A DNA stretch of 64,000 nucleotides from Blastocatellia bacterium (lineage in GTDB: Bacteria > Acidobacteriota > Blastocatellia > RBC074): contig JAEUQN010000012.1 of assembly GCA_016789725.1 (NCBI GenBank), positions 1-64,000 of the forward strand, read 5' to 3'. This document shows, one piece after another, positions 44,575-54,154 of this stretch. Each line of letters opens with the position of its first letter. The stretch's first letter is position 1. The notes beneath the pieces are model-generated. The model was not told the DNA's origin. It did not search any database and saw only the letters and a list, made by a program, of their open reading frames with translations. Position numbers and translations under genes: made by a program.

Positions 44575-46986
44575 ATGTACTATTTCAATCGCGTTCTCCT
44601 AACAATCCTGCTGCTTGGCCTTCCGTTTCTGGCTTCCTCGCAAACGCGTGAACGCGGGCTTTCTGTCAAAGTGGGCGCAACCAAAGAAGACCTCACTGCA
44701 AAACGCGATGTGAATTTATGGGCCGTCGTGATTGGCGTTTCGCGCTACAAGATGGGCGACCAAAACGTTGACGGCAATCAAATCTCGAATCTGAAAAATG
44801 CTGCCGAAGACGCCACCGAAATCTACAAGTTTTTGCGTAGCCCCGAAGGCGGCAGCTTCCCCGAATCCAATATCTCGCTGCTCGTAGATGACCAGGCGAC
44901 AAAAGCCAATATTGAAGCGGCCCTGGACAAGCTCAAGCAATCCAAGCCCGATGATTATTTTGTCGTTTTTATCGCAGCGCACGGTGTGATTTGGCAGGAG
45001 CGCGGCGCATCCGGTCGGACAGAAGAATATCCATACTTTGTGGTGTATGACACCGACCCACGGGCAATTGCCAAAACCAGTATTCGGATGGAAAGCTTCA
45101 AGCGTACGGTCAACAGCGTGCCAGCGAAAAAAGGTTTGGTGATTTCCGATACCTGTCACAGCGCGGGCGTGATGCTCGACAGTGGTTCGCGCGGACTCGC
45201 GGTGACGCAGCGCGCGCAGAATCAATGGTTGGAAGAGTTGAAAGAAATTCCGCGTGGCGTCGGGTATTTGTCCGCCGCCGATCAAAATGAATCGTCGCTG
45301 GAAAAAGATGATCTCGGTCACGGCGTGTTCACGTATTGCTTGCTCGAAGCCGTGCGCGGTAATGCGGATTTCGATGCCGATGGCAAAGTGACGTTTGAAG
45401 AACTGCGCACTTATGTTCGTGATGAAGTGCCGAAGATGACCGACAATCGCCAGCATCCGCAATACGCGACCACCATGCTGAGCGCGAATAATTTGCCGTT
45501 GTCAGTTGTCACCTATCCTGAGGTTGGCAAGTGCAGCGCGGCGTCGCCCTGCGGCACCTTGCGCATCACGAACCCTGAAGTTGAAGGCGTCGAAATTCTG
45601 ATTGATGACAAATCGCTCGGACCATTGGCGACCGGCGGTCAACGCACGATTCGCGTGCCTGCGGGCGAACGCCGCCTGACGTTGGCGAAAGGCTCGGTCA
45701 AGCAAACGCAAGCCGCCAAAGTTGAGCCAAACAAAACGACTTCGTATGAAATCAACGCCGCCTTTACACAGAGCAATGCTGAAGAAGTTGTCGAGCAAAC
45801 GGCGCAACAAAAGACGGTCTATTTAGGCGAAGAAAAACAACCGACCAAAGACGCCGAAAAGAAATTGCAGGAGGGCGTTGACCTCTTCAATAAGCAAAAG
45901 TTCCGCGAGGCGATTGCGCTCTTCAACGAAGCCGTTCGGCTCAACGGCGGCGGCTATCATCAAGCCTTCACCTATCGCGGTCGCGCCGAACAATCGCTCG
46001 GTGCAAAAGAAGACGCGATCAAAAGTTTCACCGAAGCTCTTGCTGTTCGTCCGACCGATTACCAGACCAAAACTCTGTTGGCAGAGGCCAAATTCAACGC
46101 CGGGCGCAACACCGAAGAAATCGCCAACGAATTGCGGGCGATCAATAAACGATACCCGCTCTACGATTTCGCTTACGTTGTGCTGGGCGATGTGTTGTTT
46201 GCACGTGGCGACAAAATCGGCGCAGAAAAAGCTCTGCGCAAAGCCATCGGCATCAATCCGAAATTTCCTCCGGCACGCATGATCCTCGCGCACGTTTTGA
46301 TGTCGAAAGACCCAGCGGCGAAGTTCATTGATATGGGCAAAGAAGTGAACGCCATGCCGTTCAAGGAAGCCACCGAACAGGCCGAAGAATCGTTGCGGCT
46401 TTTCAATGAAGTGGCGAAGAAAAAAGTTTCGGCGCTCAAAGCCGCCAAATCACTTTCCATCTCGCATCTGATTTTTGGCGGCGGTCGTTATGAAGATAAC
46501 TCCGCGCTGGCCGAAGCGAATTATATTCTCGGCAAAGCTTACACGCGTTATGCAGGCTGGGAAGAAGGAAATCTGCCCGACGCCGTGCGAATGAGTTACA
46601 TTGACAAAGGTCGCGTTAATATTCAGGAAGCATTACGTCTGTCGCAAAATTCGCCGGACAAGATGCGCCAGTTTTTATCGCTTTGGATCAGCGCCGACAA
46701 CGCCTTTTTGAAGGGCGATTCGCCGCGCGCGATCAAGGATGCCGAAGCTGCTCTGAAGTTGGCGGACGCCATGCCGAATGTCGAATTATCGGGCGACCGA
46801 TTTGAACTGTATACGATCCTCTATCAATCGTTTTACACCTCACAGGAATACACCAAAGCCGCCGAAGCCTTGCGCAAAGGGTTGAACATTTACGGCAATC
46901 GTCTGCCCGCTGACGAGCGCCAACGCATTGCCGATATGCTGCGCGAAGTTGAAGAACGGGGCAAAGCAAATCGCAAGAAGAAATAA
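44575..46986 (+). CDS. Secreted caspase-like protein with C-terminal TPR repeats
   Basis: An 803-residue protein. Signal peptide (about 1-22), C14 caspase domain (about 35-300) with LWAVVIGVSRYKMGD, FIAAHGVIW (catalytic His about 136) and VISDTCHSAG (catalytic Cys about 194), a PEGA-like beta domain (about 325-395, VEGVEILIDDKSLGPLATG), then TPR-like repeats (about 425-800: EAIALFNEAVRLNGG, DAIKSFTEALAVRPT, GAEKALRKAIGINPKF). CAGGAG before the ATG at 44575 sets the start; an upstream frame from 44527 lies in the repeat element. It is probably periplasmic and the TPR part binds partners. It is one of three clan-CD-type proteins in this window. Confidence 0.92.
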   Translation: MYYFNRVLLTILLLGLPFLASSQTRERGLSVKVGATKEDLTAKRDVNLWAVVIGVSRYKMGDQNVDGNQISNLKNAAEDATEIYKFLRSPEGGSFPESNISLLVDDQATKANIEAALDKLKQSKPDDYFVVFIAAHGVIWQERGASGRTEEYPYFVVYDTDPRAIAKTSIRMESFKRTVNSVPAKKGLVISDTCHSAGVMLDSGSRGLAVTQRAQNQWLEELKEIPRGVGYLSAADQNESSLEKDDLGHGVFTYCLLEAVRGNADFDADGKVTFEELRTYVRDEVPKMTDNRQHPQYATTMLSANNLPLSVVTYPEVGKCSAASPCGTLRITNPEVEGVEILIDDKSLGPLATGGQRTIRVPAGERRLTLAKGSVKQTQAAKVEPNKTTSYEINAAFTQSNAEEVVEQTAQQKTVYLGEEKQPTKDAEKKLQEGVDLFNKQKFREAIALFNEAVRLNGGGYHQAFTYRGRAEQSLGAKEDAIKSFTEALAVRPTDYQTKTLLAEAKFNAGRNTEEIANELRAINKRYPLYDFAYVVLGDVLFARGDKIGAEKALRKAIGINPKFPPARMILAHVLMSKDPAAKFIDMGKEVNAMPFKEATEQAEESLRLFNEVAKKKVSALKAAKSLSISHLIFGGGRYEDNSALAEANYILGKAYTRYAGWEEGNLPDAVRMSYIDKGRVNIQEALRLSQNSPDKMRQFLSLWISADNAFLKGDSPRAIKDAEAALKLADAMPNVELSGDRFELYTILYQSFYTSQEYTKAAEALRKGLNIYGNRLPADERQRIADMLREVEERGKANRKKK

Positions 46987-47486
46987 GCAATTGCCTGAAA
47001 ATACTGTGTTTTTAGAGCGTGTTTGGAAATTTGATGGTCATAACCCGCGCAGGCGGGTGCTAGCATAAAGCCTGGGGTGCAGGCGCAAGCCGTAACCCCA
47101 GGACCACGTGATCATCCGTGCCTAGCCTGTGTAACAGGCGACAGCGCATTGGCTCTCGCCCGTGACACGGGCTGCGACATTCTTGTTCACGTCTACCTGG
47201 GGCTACACGCCCCAGGCTTTATGCTGCCGCTTGCTTCGCCAGCTAATTTCCAAACACGCTGTTAGGGAAGTTGGACAGGATGAGCAAGAGGTAGAATAAA
47301 TCTTTGCTCATCCTGGTTCAGCTTGAAAATCCTGCCTGATCTGCTTTCGCGTGTTCTGCATTCTCAGCGGGCTAATCTTTTCCCTTTCCTGCTCACTCCT
47401 GACTTTTCTCCAAGCCATTTCCAGTTTATTCTTTCCCTTCATTTGCACTCACAACTCAACCCCTTTGGAATTACAACAGGAGCGAT
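46987..47486. other. 500-bp intergenic region carrying a MITE-like element
   Basis: No gene is supported. The first half is the inverted-repeat element described at 47016-47260. The second half (47261-47486) is AT- and C-rich leader sequence ahead of the Gfo/Idh/MocA gene, whose ribosome-binding site is AACAGGAGCG just before 47487. Confidence 0.7.
47016..47260. mobile_element. MITE-like element, about 245 bp, with 18-bp terminal inverted repeats
   Basis: AGCGTGTTTGGAAATTTG (47016-47033) matches the reverse complement of 47243-47260 with one mismatch. Subterminal inverted blocks around AGCATAAAGCCTGGGG (from 47062) and CCCCAGGCTTTATGCT (to about 47224) extend the hairpin. A TTA on each side (47012-47014 and 47262-47264) could be a target duplication. 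No transposase is encoded. The TIR and TTA target would suit an IS5-like element, but I cannot confirm that. Confidence 0.8.
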
Positions 47487-49004
47487 ATGAAGCAGGACAA
47501 ATTCTCTCGACGTAAATTTGTAGTCGGCACAGGTAGTGCCGCACTGAGCGCGATGATTGTGCCGCGTCACGTGTTGGGCGGCGTGGGTTATCAAGCGCCG
47601 AGCAATAAACTCAACTTCGCGGTTGTCGGCTGCGGTGGACAAGGCGCGTCTGATTCGACAGAACTCGTCGCAGCGGGCGAAAACATCGTCGCACTCGCGG
47701 ACGTGGATTTTGGTTATGTGGACAAAGCCGTCGCCGAAAGCACAAAGAACCGCGATGGCTCGCCGAATCCCGCCCGCATGAAATTGCAGGAAGCGTACGG
47801 CAAGGCGAAACGCTATGCGGATTTCCGCGAGATGCTCGACAAACAAAAAGACATTGACGCGGTGTTAGTTGCTACGCCCGATCATATCCACGCCATAGCC
47901 GCCAAGGCAGCAATGGACGCTGGCAAGCACGTGTATTGCGAAAAGCCGTTGACGTGGTCGGTGCAGGAAGCACGCGTGCTGCGCGAAACTGCCGCCAAGA
48001 ATCCTAAGCTTGTTACGCAAATGGGTAATCAAGGGCACTCCAGCCCTGAAGCACGCCTCATCAACGAATGGATTCAAGCCGGGATCATTGGCAAGGTCCG
48101 CGAAGTGTACGTCTGGACGAATCGTCCGATCTGGCCGCAAGGCGTGCCGCGTCCAAACGTGCCGCAAGCCATGAACGGCGGCGGCTTTGGCAATGATTGG
48201 GGCATGCGCAAAATCAATCGCACACTTGGCAACGCGATGATGTTCAATGTCTCGACCCCCTCGACGTTGAATTGGGACTTGTATCTTGGCCCCGCACCCG
48301 AAGTTCCGTTCCATCCGATCTATCACCCGTTTAATTGGCGTGGTTGGGTGGATTGGGGAACCGGTGCGATTGGTGATATGGCCGCGCACCTGGTTGACCA
48401 TCCGTATTGGGCTTTGGGCTTGCGGTATCCTGACACGATTGAAACAACGTCTTCGCCGTTTGGCACAGACGATAAAGGCCAACCTGCCAGCTATCCGGTC
48501 GCGGCGCAAACGGTCTACAACTTCCCGGCGCGCGGTAATCAACCGCCCGTGCGAATGATTTGGGGCGATGGCGGCCTGATGGCTCCACGTCCAGCGGCCT
48601 TGCCCGAAAACGTGCCGCTGCAACGCGGTGGTGGCGTGATCTTTGTCGGCGAAAAAGGCATCCTGATGCACGAAACCTACGGCAAGAACCCGCAACTCTA
48701 TCCGCAATCGCTGATGGAAGACGCGAAGAAGGTCAAGCCAACCTATGAACGCGTCGTCGCCGATGAACAAGGCAACGCGCTGCATCGCGTGAACTGGGCA
48801 AATGCGTGCAAAGGCGTTGGCAAATCCAGCACGCCGTTTGAGTACGCGGGCCGTTTGACCGAGACGATGTTGCTTGGAGTCGTAGCTTTGAAAGCAGGGC
48901 AGGGCGTACAAATTCGATACGATGGCGAAACGGGCCGCATCACCAACAACGCCGACGCGAATCAATATTTGCACCGCGAATATCGCAAAGGCTGGACGCT
49001 GTAA
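47487..49004 (+). CDS. Tat-exported Gfo/Idh/MocA family oxidoreductase
   Basis: A 505-residue protein with a twin-arginine signal (SRRKFV at about 7-12) followed by a hydrophobic segment. The Rossmann domain has [11 protein letters not shown] near 53 and [31 protein letters not shown] (conserved EKP near 155). The C-terminal domain has the [22 protein letters not shown] block seen in exported members. Such proteins use NAD(P) and act on sugars or related diols. It opens a row of sugar-related genes with the aldo/keto reductase, isomerase and ThuA-like protein. Confidence 0.92.
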   Translation: MKQDKFSRRKFVVGTGSAALSAMIVPRHVLGGVGYQAPSNKLNFAVVGCGGQGASDSTELVAAGENIVALADVDFGYVDKAVAESTKNRDGSPNPARMKLQEAYGKAKRYADFREMLDKQKDIDAVLVATPDHIHAIAAKAAMDAGKHVYCEKPLTWSVQEARVLRETAAKNPKLVTQMGNQGHSSPEARLINEWIQAGIIGKVREVYVWTNRPIWPQGVPRPNVPQAMNGGGFGNDWGMRKINRTLGNAMMFNVSTPSTLNWDLYLGPAPEVPFHPIYHPFNWRGWVDWGTGAIGDMAAHLVDHPYWALGLRYPDTIETTSSPFGTDDKGQPASYPVAAQTVYNFPARGNQPPVRMIWGDGGLMAPRPAALPENVPLQRGGGVIFVGEKGILMHETYGKNPQLYPQSLMEDAKKVKPTYERVVADEQGNALHRVNWANACKGVGKSSTPFEYAGRLTETMLLGVVALKAGQGVQIRYDGETGRITNNADANQYLHREYRKGWTL

Positions 49005-49010
49005 AAGACG

Positions 49011-49083
49011 ACATGGGGAAGGGGCGACGGGGAGACAGGGAGATCTTTTCGCCGTGTCGCCCTATCGCCCCCTCGCCGTATCT
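49011..49083. repeat. GGGGCGACGGGGAGACAGGG-type inverted repeat
   Basis: A purine-rich left arm (49011-49045, from GACATGGGGAAGGGGCGACG) is largely complementary to the right arm (49050-49083, CGCCGTGTCGCCCTATCGCC and following). It fills the gap between the oxidoreductase gene and the aldo/keto reductase gene, leaving the latter without a normal Shine-Dalgarno. Confidence 0.85.
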
Positions 49084-49096
49084 TATAAAACAAAAC

Positions 49097-50044
49097 ATGA
49101 CCACAGAACTTCTACGCAATTCCTCTGGCATTCCACTTCGACCGCTTGGCAAAACAGGCGAACACATTACGGCACTTGGGATCGGTGGCTATCATCTCGG
49201 CATCATCACAGAAGAAACAGATGCGATTCGTCTCTGCCAACAGGCGATTGACGAAGGCATCGGGTTTATGGACAACGCCTGGGAATACCACGACGGGCGC
49301 AGCGAAATCCTGATGGGCAAAGCCATTCACGACCGCCGCGATAAAGTGTTTCTGATGACCAAAGTTTGCACGCACGGACGCGACAAACACGAGGCGATGC
49401 GGCAACTCGAAGATTCCCTGCGCCGCCTGCAAACGGATTACCTCGACCTTTGGCAGATTCACGAAGTCGTCTACGAGAACGATCCTGAATGGCATTTCGC
49501 GCCTGATGGTGTGATTGAAGCGTTAGAGCTGGCGAAGGAACAAGGCAAAGTGCGCTATGTCGGATTCACCGGCCACAAAAGCCCCGAAATTCATTTGCGA
49601 ATGTTGTCCTATCAATATCCCTTCGATGCATGCCAATTACCCTTGAATGCACTCGACGGCACGTTCCGCAGTTTTGAGCGAATGGTCTTGCCTGAGTTGC
49701 AACGGCAGGGCATTGCGGCTTTGGGAATGAAGACGATGGGCGGCAGCGGGCGCATGATTAAGGAAAATATTCTGTCCGTCGAAGAGGCTTTACGCTACGC
49801 CATGAGCCTGCCCGTCGCGACAACCATCAGCGGCATTCTCTCGCCACGCATGCTGCAACATAACGTTAGCATCGCGCGCGAATTTACGCCGATGACGCCG
49901 GATGAAATGGAAGCCCTGCGCCAACGTGTCGCTAAAGCGGGCGGCGATGGACGCTACGAAATCTACAAAGTTTCCGCCAAGCATGAAGGCCCAGTGGGGC
50001 GATCACAACACGGTTTCCCGCCGTTTGCAGAGATGGCGATGTGA
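49097..50044 (+). CDS. Aldo/keto reductase
   Basis: A 315-residue protein with the aldo/keto reductase barrel. It starts LRPLGKTGEHITALGIGGYHLG, has the catalytic Asp/Tyr in FMDNAWEYHDGRSE, Lys in VFLMTKVCTHGRD and His in DLWQIHEVVYEN. Near the end, EALRYAMSLPVATTISGI is the usual cofactor-binding region. It probably reduces or oxidises a sugar-derived carbonyl with NADP(H). The ATG at 49097 is used; the longer frame from 49013 lies within the repeat. It is in a row with the exported oxidoreductase upstream. Confidence 0.92.
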   Translation: MTTELLRNSSGIPLRPLGKTGEHITALGIGGYHLGIITEETDAIRLCQQAIDEGIGFMDNAWEYHDGRSEILMGKAIHDRRDKVFLMTKVCTHGRDKHEAMRQLEDSLRRLQTDYLDLWQIHEVVYENDPEWHFAPDGVIEALELAKEQGKVRYVGFTGHKSPEIHLRMLSYQYPFDACQLPLNALDGTFRSFERMVLPELQRQGIAALGMKTMGGSGRMIKENILSVEEALRYAMSLPVATTISGILSPRMLQHNVSIAREFTPMTPDEMEALRQRVAKAGGDGRYEIYKVSAKHEGPVGRSQHGFPPFAEMAM

Positions 50045-50054
50045 CGGAGGCGCT

Positions 50055-50636
50055 ATGGTCACAAATCTAAATCGCAAACAGCATTACTACACGTTGGAAG
50101 AATATTTCGCGCTCGAAAAAGTGGGCGATGCGCGCTACGAATATTGGGACGGCGAAATCTTTTGCATGAGCGGCGGCTCGAAAGAGCATTATCGTTTGAC
50201 GCGCAATATTTATAGGTGGCTTGATCGTGTTGTTCAGGGCGGAAAATGTGAGGCTTTTATGCCTGACACGCCAATCACAACGCCAAAACTTCCGCCCTAT
50301 CGGTATCCCGATGCGAGCGTCGTGTGTGGCGAAAGCAGATTTGAAAACATTCATGGCATTGATGCATTGGTGAATCCGATACTGATTGTCGAAGTGCTTT
50401 CACCCACCACAGAACTAGCGGACAAAGAAGACAAACGAATTGCTTATCAAGCTATAGAAAGCCTGCAAGAATATGTGCTGATTGCGCAGGATAAGGTCGA
50501 AGTCACGCACTACACGCGCAAGGGCGATTTGTGGTTCCGCGACGTTGTTTCCGACCTTTCAACCTCCCTTCAATTGACCTCGCTCGCAAGCACGATCACA
50601 CTGGCAGAACTCTATCGCGGCGTCGTTTCGCAATAG
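50055..50636 (+). CDS. Uma2 family endonuclease-fold protein
   Basis: A 193-residue Uma2/DUF820 protein with the restriction-endonuclease-like core: YTLEEYFALEK...RYEYWDGEIFCMSGGS, YRYPDASVVCGESR with the conserved PDASV aspartate, and ILIVEVLSPTTELADKEDKRIAYQAIESLQEYVLI. The family is very common in Cyanobacteria, Planctomycetes and Acidobacteria. Function is poorly known; no toxin partner is seen. GGAGG at 50046-50050 gives the start at 50055, 10 bp after the aldo/keto reductase stop. Confidence 0.9.
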   Translation: MVTNLNRKQHYYTLEEYFALEKVGDARYEYWDGEIFCMSGGSKEHYRLTRNIYRWLDRVVQGGKCEAFMPDTPITTPKLPPYRYPDASVVCGESRFENIHGIDALVNPILIVEVLSPTTELADKEDKRIAYQAIESLQEYVLIAQDKVEVTHYTRKGDLWFRDVVSDLSTSLQLTSLASTITLAELYRGVVSQ

Positions 50637-50656
50637 ACCTACGGAGCAAATACGCT

Positions 50657-53600
50657 ATGAAACACCGCGCAAAATCCGCCCAACATTTTCTTGTCGTGTT
50701 GTTCGTAGCGGCGGCTGTTGCCCTCTTTACCTTCGAGCAATCTTCGCACACGCAGACCAAAATTGATTTCAATCGCGACATTCGCCCGATCCTGTCGGAC
50801 AAATGTTTTGCCTGCCACGGCCCTGACGCTGCAGCGAAAAAGATCAAATTGCGCCTGGATTCAGAACCCGCTGCTCTGACAGCGATTGCACCTGGTAAGC
50901 CGGAAGAATCAAAGCTCATCAAACGCATCACCCACAAAGACGAAACGTTGCGCATGCCGCCTGTGGATTCTGGGCGCACGCTCGCGCCACGCGAAATTGA
51001 ATTGCTGACGGAATGGATTCGACAGGGCGCAAACTGGCAATCGCATTGGTCATTTATTCCGCCCATTCGCCCGGCCTTGCCTCCAGTCAAAAACACCGCG
51101 TGGCCGAAAAATGCCATTGATTATTTCGTCCTGGCACGGCTGGAAAAAGAAGGGGGGCAGCCTTCACCCGAAGCGGATCGCGCGACATTGTTGCGACGCG
51201 TATCGCTTGATTTGACGGGCTTGCCGCCGACAGTGCAGGAATTGGATGCCTTTCTCAACGACAAGTCGCCGAACGCGTATGAAAAGGTGGTGGATCGCCT
51301 GCTCGCTTCACCTCGCTACGGCGAGCGGATGGCGTTCAAATGGCTCGACGCGGCGCGGTATGCGGACACGAATGGCTACCAGATTGACGGCGAACGTTCG
51401 ATGTGGCGCTGGCGCGATTGGGTCATTGCGGCGTTCAATGCGAACAAGCCGTTTGATGAATTCACCATCGAACAGCTCGCAGGCGATTTGTTGCCGAACC
51501 CCCGCAAAGACCAGATCATTGCCACCGCCTTCAATCGCAACCATCGCACGAATTCGGAAGATGGTCTCATACCCGAAGAATATCGCGTCGAATATGTCGT
51601 AGATCGCGTGGACACGACTTCGACGGTGTTTCTGGGCCTGACGATGGGCTGCGCGCGTTGCCACAATCACAAATACGACCCGCTCACACAGAAAGAGTAT
51701 TACCAGCTTTTCGCGTACTTCAATTCGATTCCCGAAGACGGGCGCGCGAACAATTACGGCAACTCTGCGCCTTGGATTTCGGCTCCGACGGCGGCGCAGG
51801 AAGCCGAGATGCAGAAGATTGAGCGCGACATCAACCGCATCAAAACCCGGCTCAGTCAGGAGATCAAACTGCACGCTGCGGACCAAAGCCGCTGGGAAAA
51901 ATCGTTGCGCGCCGAGTCCCGAACGCAGTGGTTTCCAAAGGATAATTTGCTCTTTCAGCATGCGCTGGATGATGGCGCGCAGCCATTCGTCAGCGAGACG
52001 ATGATGAAGGTTGCAATGGATAAGCCGGATGAAGAGGTCGTCGAAAGGAAAGACGCCAAAAAGCTCGAACAGAGCTTCAAAAACGGCACGCCGAAATTCG
52101 TCGCTGCACCAACCGGGCAGGGCGTCGCATTCGACAAAAACCTTTTGTTTGATGCAGGCAAAATCGCTGATTTCAATTTCCGCGACCGGCTAAAGGATTA
52201 CAAAGATCAGTTCACCATCTCGGCGTGGTTTTATGCGGAATCGGAACAAAGCGGCGCGCTGGTCACGCATATGCAAGATAGTGCGGGCGAGACGGACAAC
52301 AACCTGCCGAAAGGACGTGGTTACGGTTTGTTCGTGGCGAACGGCAAACTGCATTTCAATCTCGTCAGCGTGTGGGCAGACGATTCGTTTCGCGTCGAAA
52401 CCGAAAGCGCGATCCCGCTGAAAGAATGGCAGCACGTGATTGCGACGTTCGATGCGACGGAGCCGTACGAGAGGGTGCAGATTTTCCTGAACGGACAAAA
52501 GCAAAAGCTGAAAATCAATTTGCCACGCCTGTTCCGCACGTTCGGTGATGCGAATGCAAATTTGCGCATCGGTGCAGGCGGCGGCCCAGCGTTTCGCTTT
52601 GCGGGAATGATTGATGAAGTGCGTGTGTACAAATCGCTGCCGGATGCGAATGACATAGCGATGCTGTCGTGCGCGGATTCGCTCGAAAAGATTGCTGCGA
52701 CCCCTGTTGCCAAGCGGACGGAAGCGCAACGACTCAAAATCACAAACGCTTGGTTGGACGCCGCTGCGCCTGCGACGGCGGCTGACCTTTTGCAGCAACT
52801 GCGCCAACAGAAGCAACGCAAGACCGCGCTCGAAGCCGAATTTTCGACGTTGATGGTGATGCAGGAAATGCCGGAGCCGCGTCCGACCTTTTTGTTACGA
52901 CGTGGCGCGTACGATTTGCCGACCGAAAAAGTCGCGCGTGCACTGCCTGCTTCTTTGCACGGTACAAGTGTGCAACCAAGCAATCGCCTTGAATTCGCGC
53001 GTTGGCTCGTCAGCCCGGAAAATCCATTGACAGCGCGTGTGACGGTGAACCGCTTCTGGCAACAATTCTTTGGCATCGGCTTGGTGAAAACAACGGAAGA
53101 CTTTGGGGCACAAGGCGAGTTGCCGTCGCATCCTGAGTTGTTGGATTGGCTGGCGGTGGAATTTATGCGACCGAGTTCACAGTTAGCAGTTCACAGTTCA
53201 CCGGAAAAAGGCCGCGAACTGCGAACCGCGAACTGGGATGTCAAAGCCTTGCTCAAAACTATTGTGACGAGTGCGACGTACCGGCAAGCCAGTAAAATTA
53301 CTCCGACCACCGACCACCGACCACCGACCACCGATGATTCCGACAACCGCCTGCTCGCCCGTGGCCCGCGCTATCGCCTCTCTGCCGAAATGATCCGTGA
53401 CCAGGCGTTGTTTGTCTCCGGCTTGCTGGTTGAAAAGCTCGGCGGCCCTTCGGTCAAACCGTATCAGCCGGAAGGGCTGTGGAAGGATATGACCTTCTCG
53501 AACATGACCAATTACGGTCAAGCGAAAGGCGAAGGGTTGTGGCGGCGCAGTCTGTACACGTTCTGGAAACGGACGGTGCTGAATCCGAGCATGTTGGTCT

Positions 53601-53995
53601 TCGATGCGACGGCGCGCGAATTCTGCAACGTGCGCGAAACCCGCACCAATTCGCCGTTGCAGGCATTGAACCTGATGAACGACGTCACCTACGTCGAAGC
53701 CGCTCGCTTCATTGCTGAGCGCATGTTGCAGGGAAACGGCTCCGCTGAACAGCGCCTGACGTGGGCTTTTCGCGCTTTGACATCGCGCCTGCCCGATGCG
53801 CAAGAGTTGCAAGTGCTGCGCGACAATTTGAACGCGCAATTAGATTACTTTCGCGCGCATCCAGACGACGCTGCGAAGTTGTTGGCGATGGGAGAGAAGC
53901 GCAATGATGCAGCATTAAAACCCACGGAACTTGCCGCCTACACGACTGTTGCCAGCTTGCTGCTGAATCTGGATGAAGTGATTACCAAACAGTAA
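50657..53995 (+). CDS. PSD1 / planctomycete-type cytochrome c protein with LamG domain
   Basis: A 1112-residue exported protein. Signal segment (about 12-32); heme motif CFACH at residues 50-54 in the PSC1 domain; DUF1549 (about 140-350), with CARCH near 332 then NHKYDP; a concanavalin/LamG-type domain (about 510-665) with FTISAWFYAES and GMIDEVRVYKS; and DUF1553 (about 770-1105). It is homologous to the protein at 2105-5311 but has LamG in place of that protein's middle region. It lacks an adjacent DUF1501 partner. Residues about 840-860 and 883-894 are encoded by repeat insertions (53174-53236 and 53303-53337). The ATG at 50657 gives the signal peptide. Confidence 0.92.
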   Translation: MKHRAKSAQHFLVVLFVAAAVALFTFEQSSHTQTKIDFNRDIRPILSDKCFACHGPDAAAKKIKLRLDSEPAALTAIAPGKPEESKLIKRITHKDETLRMPPVDSGRTLAPREIELLTEWIRQGANWQSHWSFIPPIRPALPPVKNTAWPKNAIDYFVLARLEKEGGQPSPEADRATLLRRVSLDLTGLPPTVQELDAFLNDKSPNAYEKVVDRLLASPRYGERMAFKWLDAARYADTNGYQIDGERSMWRWRDWVIAAFNANKPFDEFTIEQLAGDLLPNPRKDQIIATAFNRNHRTNSEDGLIPEEYRVEYVVDRVDTTSTVFLGLTMGCARCHNHKYDPLTQKEYYQLFAYFNSIPEDGRANNYGNSAPWISAPTAAQEAEMQKIERDINRIKTRLSQEIKLHAADQSRWEKSLRAESRTQWFPKDNLLFQHALDDGAQPFVSETMMKVAMDKPDEEVVERKDAKKLEQSFKNGTPKFVAAPTGQGVAFDKNLLFDAGKIADFNFRDRLKDYKDQFTISAWFYAESEQSGALVTHMQDSAGETDNNLPKGRGYGLFVANGKLHFNLVSVWADDSFRVETESAIPLKEWQHVIATFDATEPYERVQIFLNGQKQKLKINLPRLFRTFGDANANLRIGAGGGPAFRFAGMIDEVRVYKSLPDANDIAMLSCADSLEKIAATPVAKRTEAQRLKITNAWLDAAAPATAADLLQQLRQQKQRKTALEAEFSTLMVMQEMPEPRPTFLLRRGAYDLPTEKVARALPASLHGTSVQPSNRLEFARWLVSPENPLTARVTVNRFWQQFFGIGLVKTTEDFGAQGELPSHPELLDWLAVEFMRPSSQLAVHSSPEKGRELRTANWDVKALLKTIVTSATYRQASKITPTTDHRPPTTDDSDNRLLARGPRYRLSAEMIRDQALFVSGLLVEKLGGPSVKPYQPEGLWKDMTFSNMTNYGQAKGEGLWRRSLYTFWKRTVLNPSMLVFDATAREFCNVRETRTNSPLQALNLMNDVTYVEAARFIAERMLQGNGSAEQRLTWAFRALTSRLPDAQELQVLRDNLNAQLDYFRAHPDDAAKLLAMGEKRNDAALKPTELAAYTTVASLLLNLDEVITKQ
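53174..53236. repeat. In-frame inverted-repeat insertion in PSD1 gene 2
   Basis: AGTTCACAGTTAGCAGTTCA and neighbours on the left pair with GCGAACTGCGAACCGCGAAC on the right, with A/G transitions at about one position in five. It encodes SSQLAVHSS...LRTANWD, at the same place in DUF1553 as the insertion 4478-4555 in PSD1 gene 1. Confidence 0.8.
53303..53337. repeat. 7-bp tandem repeat (CCGACCA) inside PSD1 gene 2
   Basis: Four full copies of CCGACCA plus a partial degenerate copy, encoding TTDHRPPTTDD. The repeat falls in the linker between SATYRQ and NRLLARGPR; the paralogue at 2105-5311 has an ordinary linker there. As 7 is not a multiple of 3, gain or loss of one copy would shift the frame. 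Confidence 0.85.
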
Positions 53996-54154
53996 ACGTG
54001 GTGTCACATCAGCCGCAGTTCTTGACACCCACTTTGCTCTTAGGCACACTCAGGCCCGATGGCAACGCCATCACTTTACGCAATCAAATCCACGCAAGAA
54101 ATTCAATACTTTCGCAGGTCAAATACCTGTGTCACATATTTACGGAGGGAATTC

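Noticed and set aside
47077-47265. 62-residue open frame within the 500-bp gap
   Set aside because: It lies almost entirely inside the MITE-like element and has no ribosome-binding site or recognisable domain.
50055-50636. Uma2 genes as part of a toxin-antitoxin or transposon
   Set aside because: Neither Uma2 gene has a small partner gene or flanking repeats that would mark a mobile unit.
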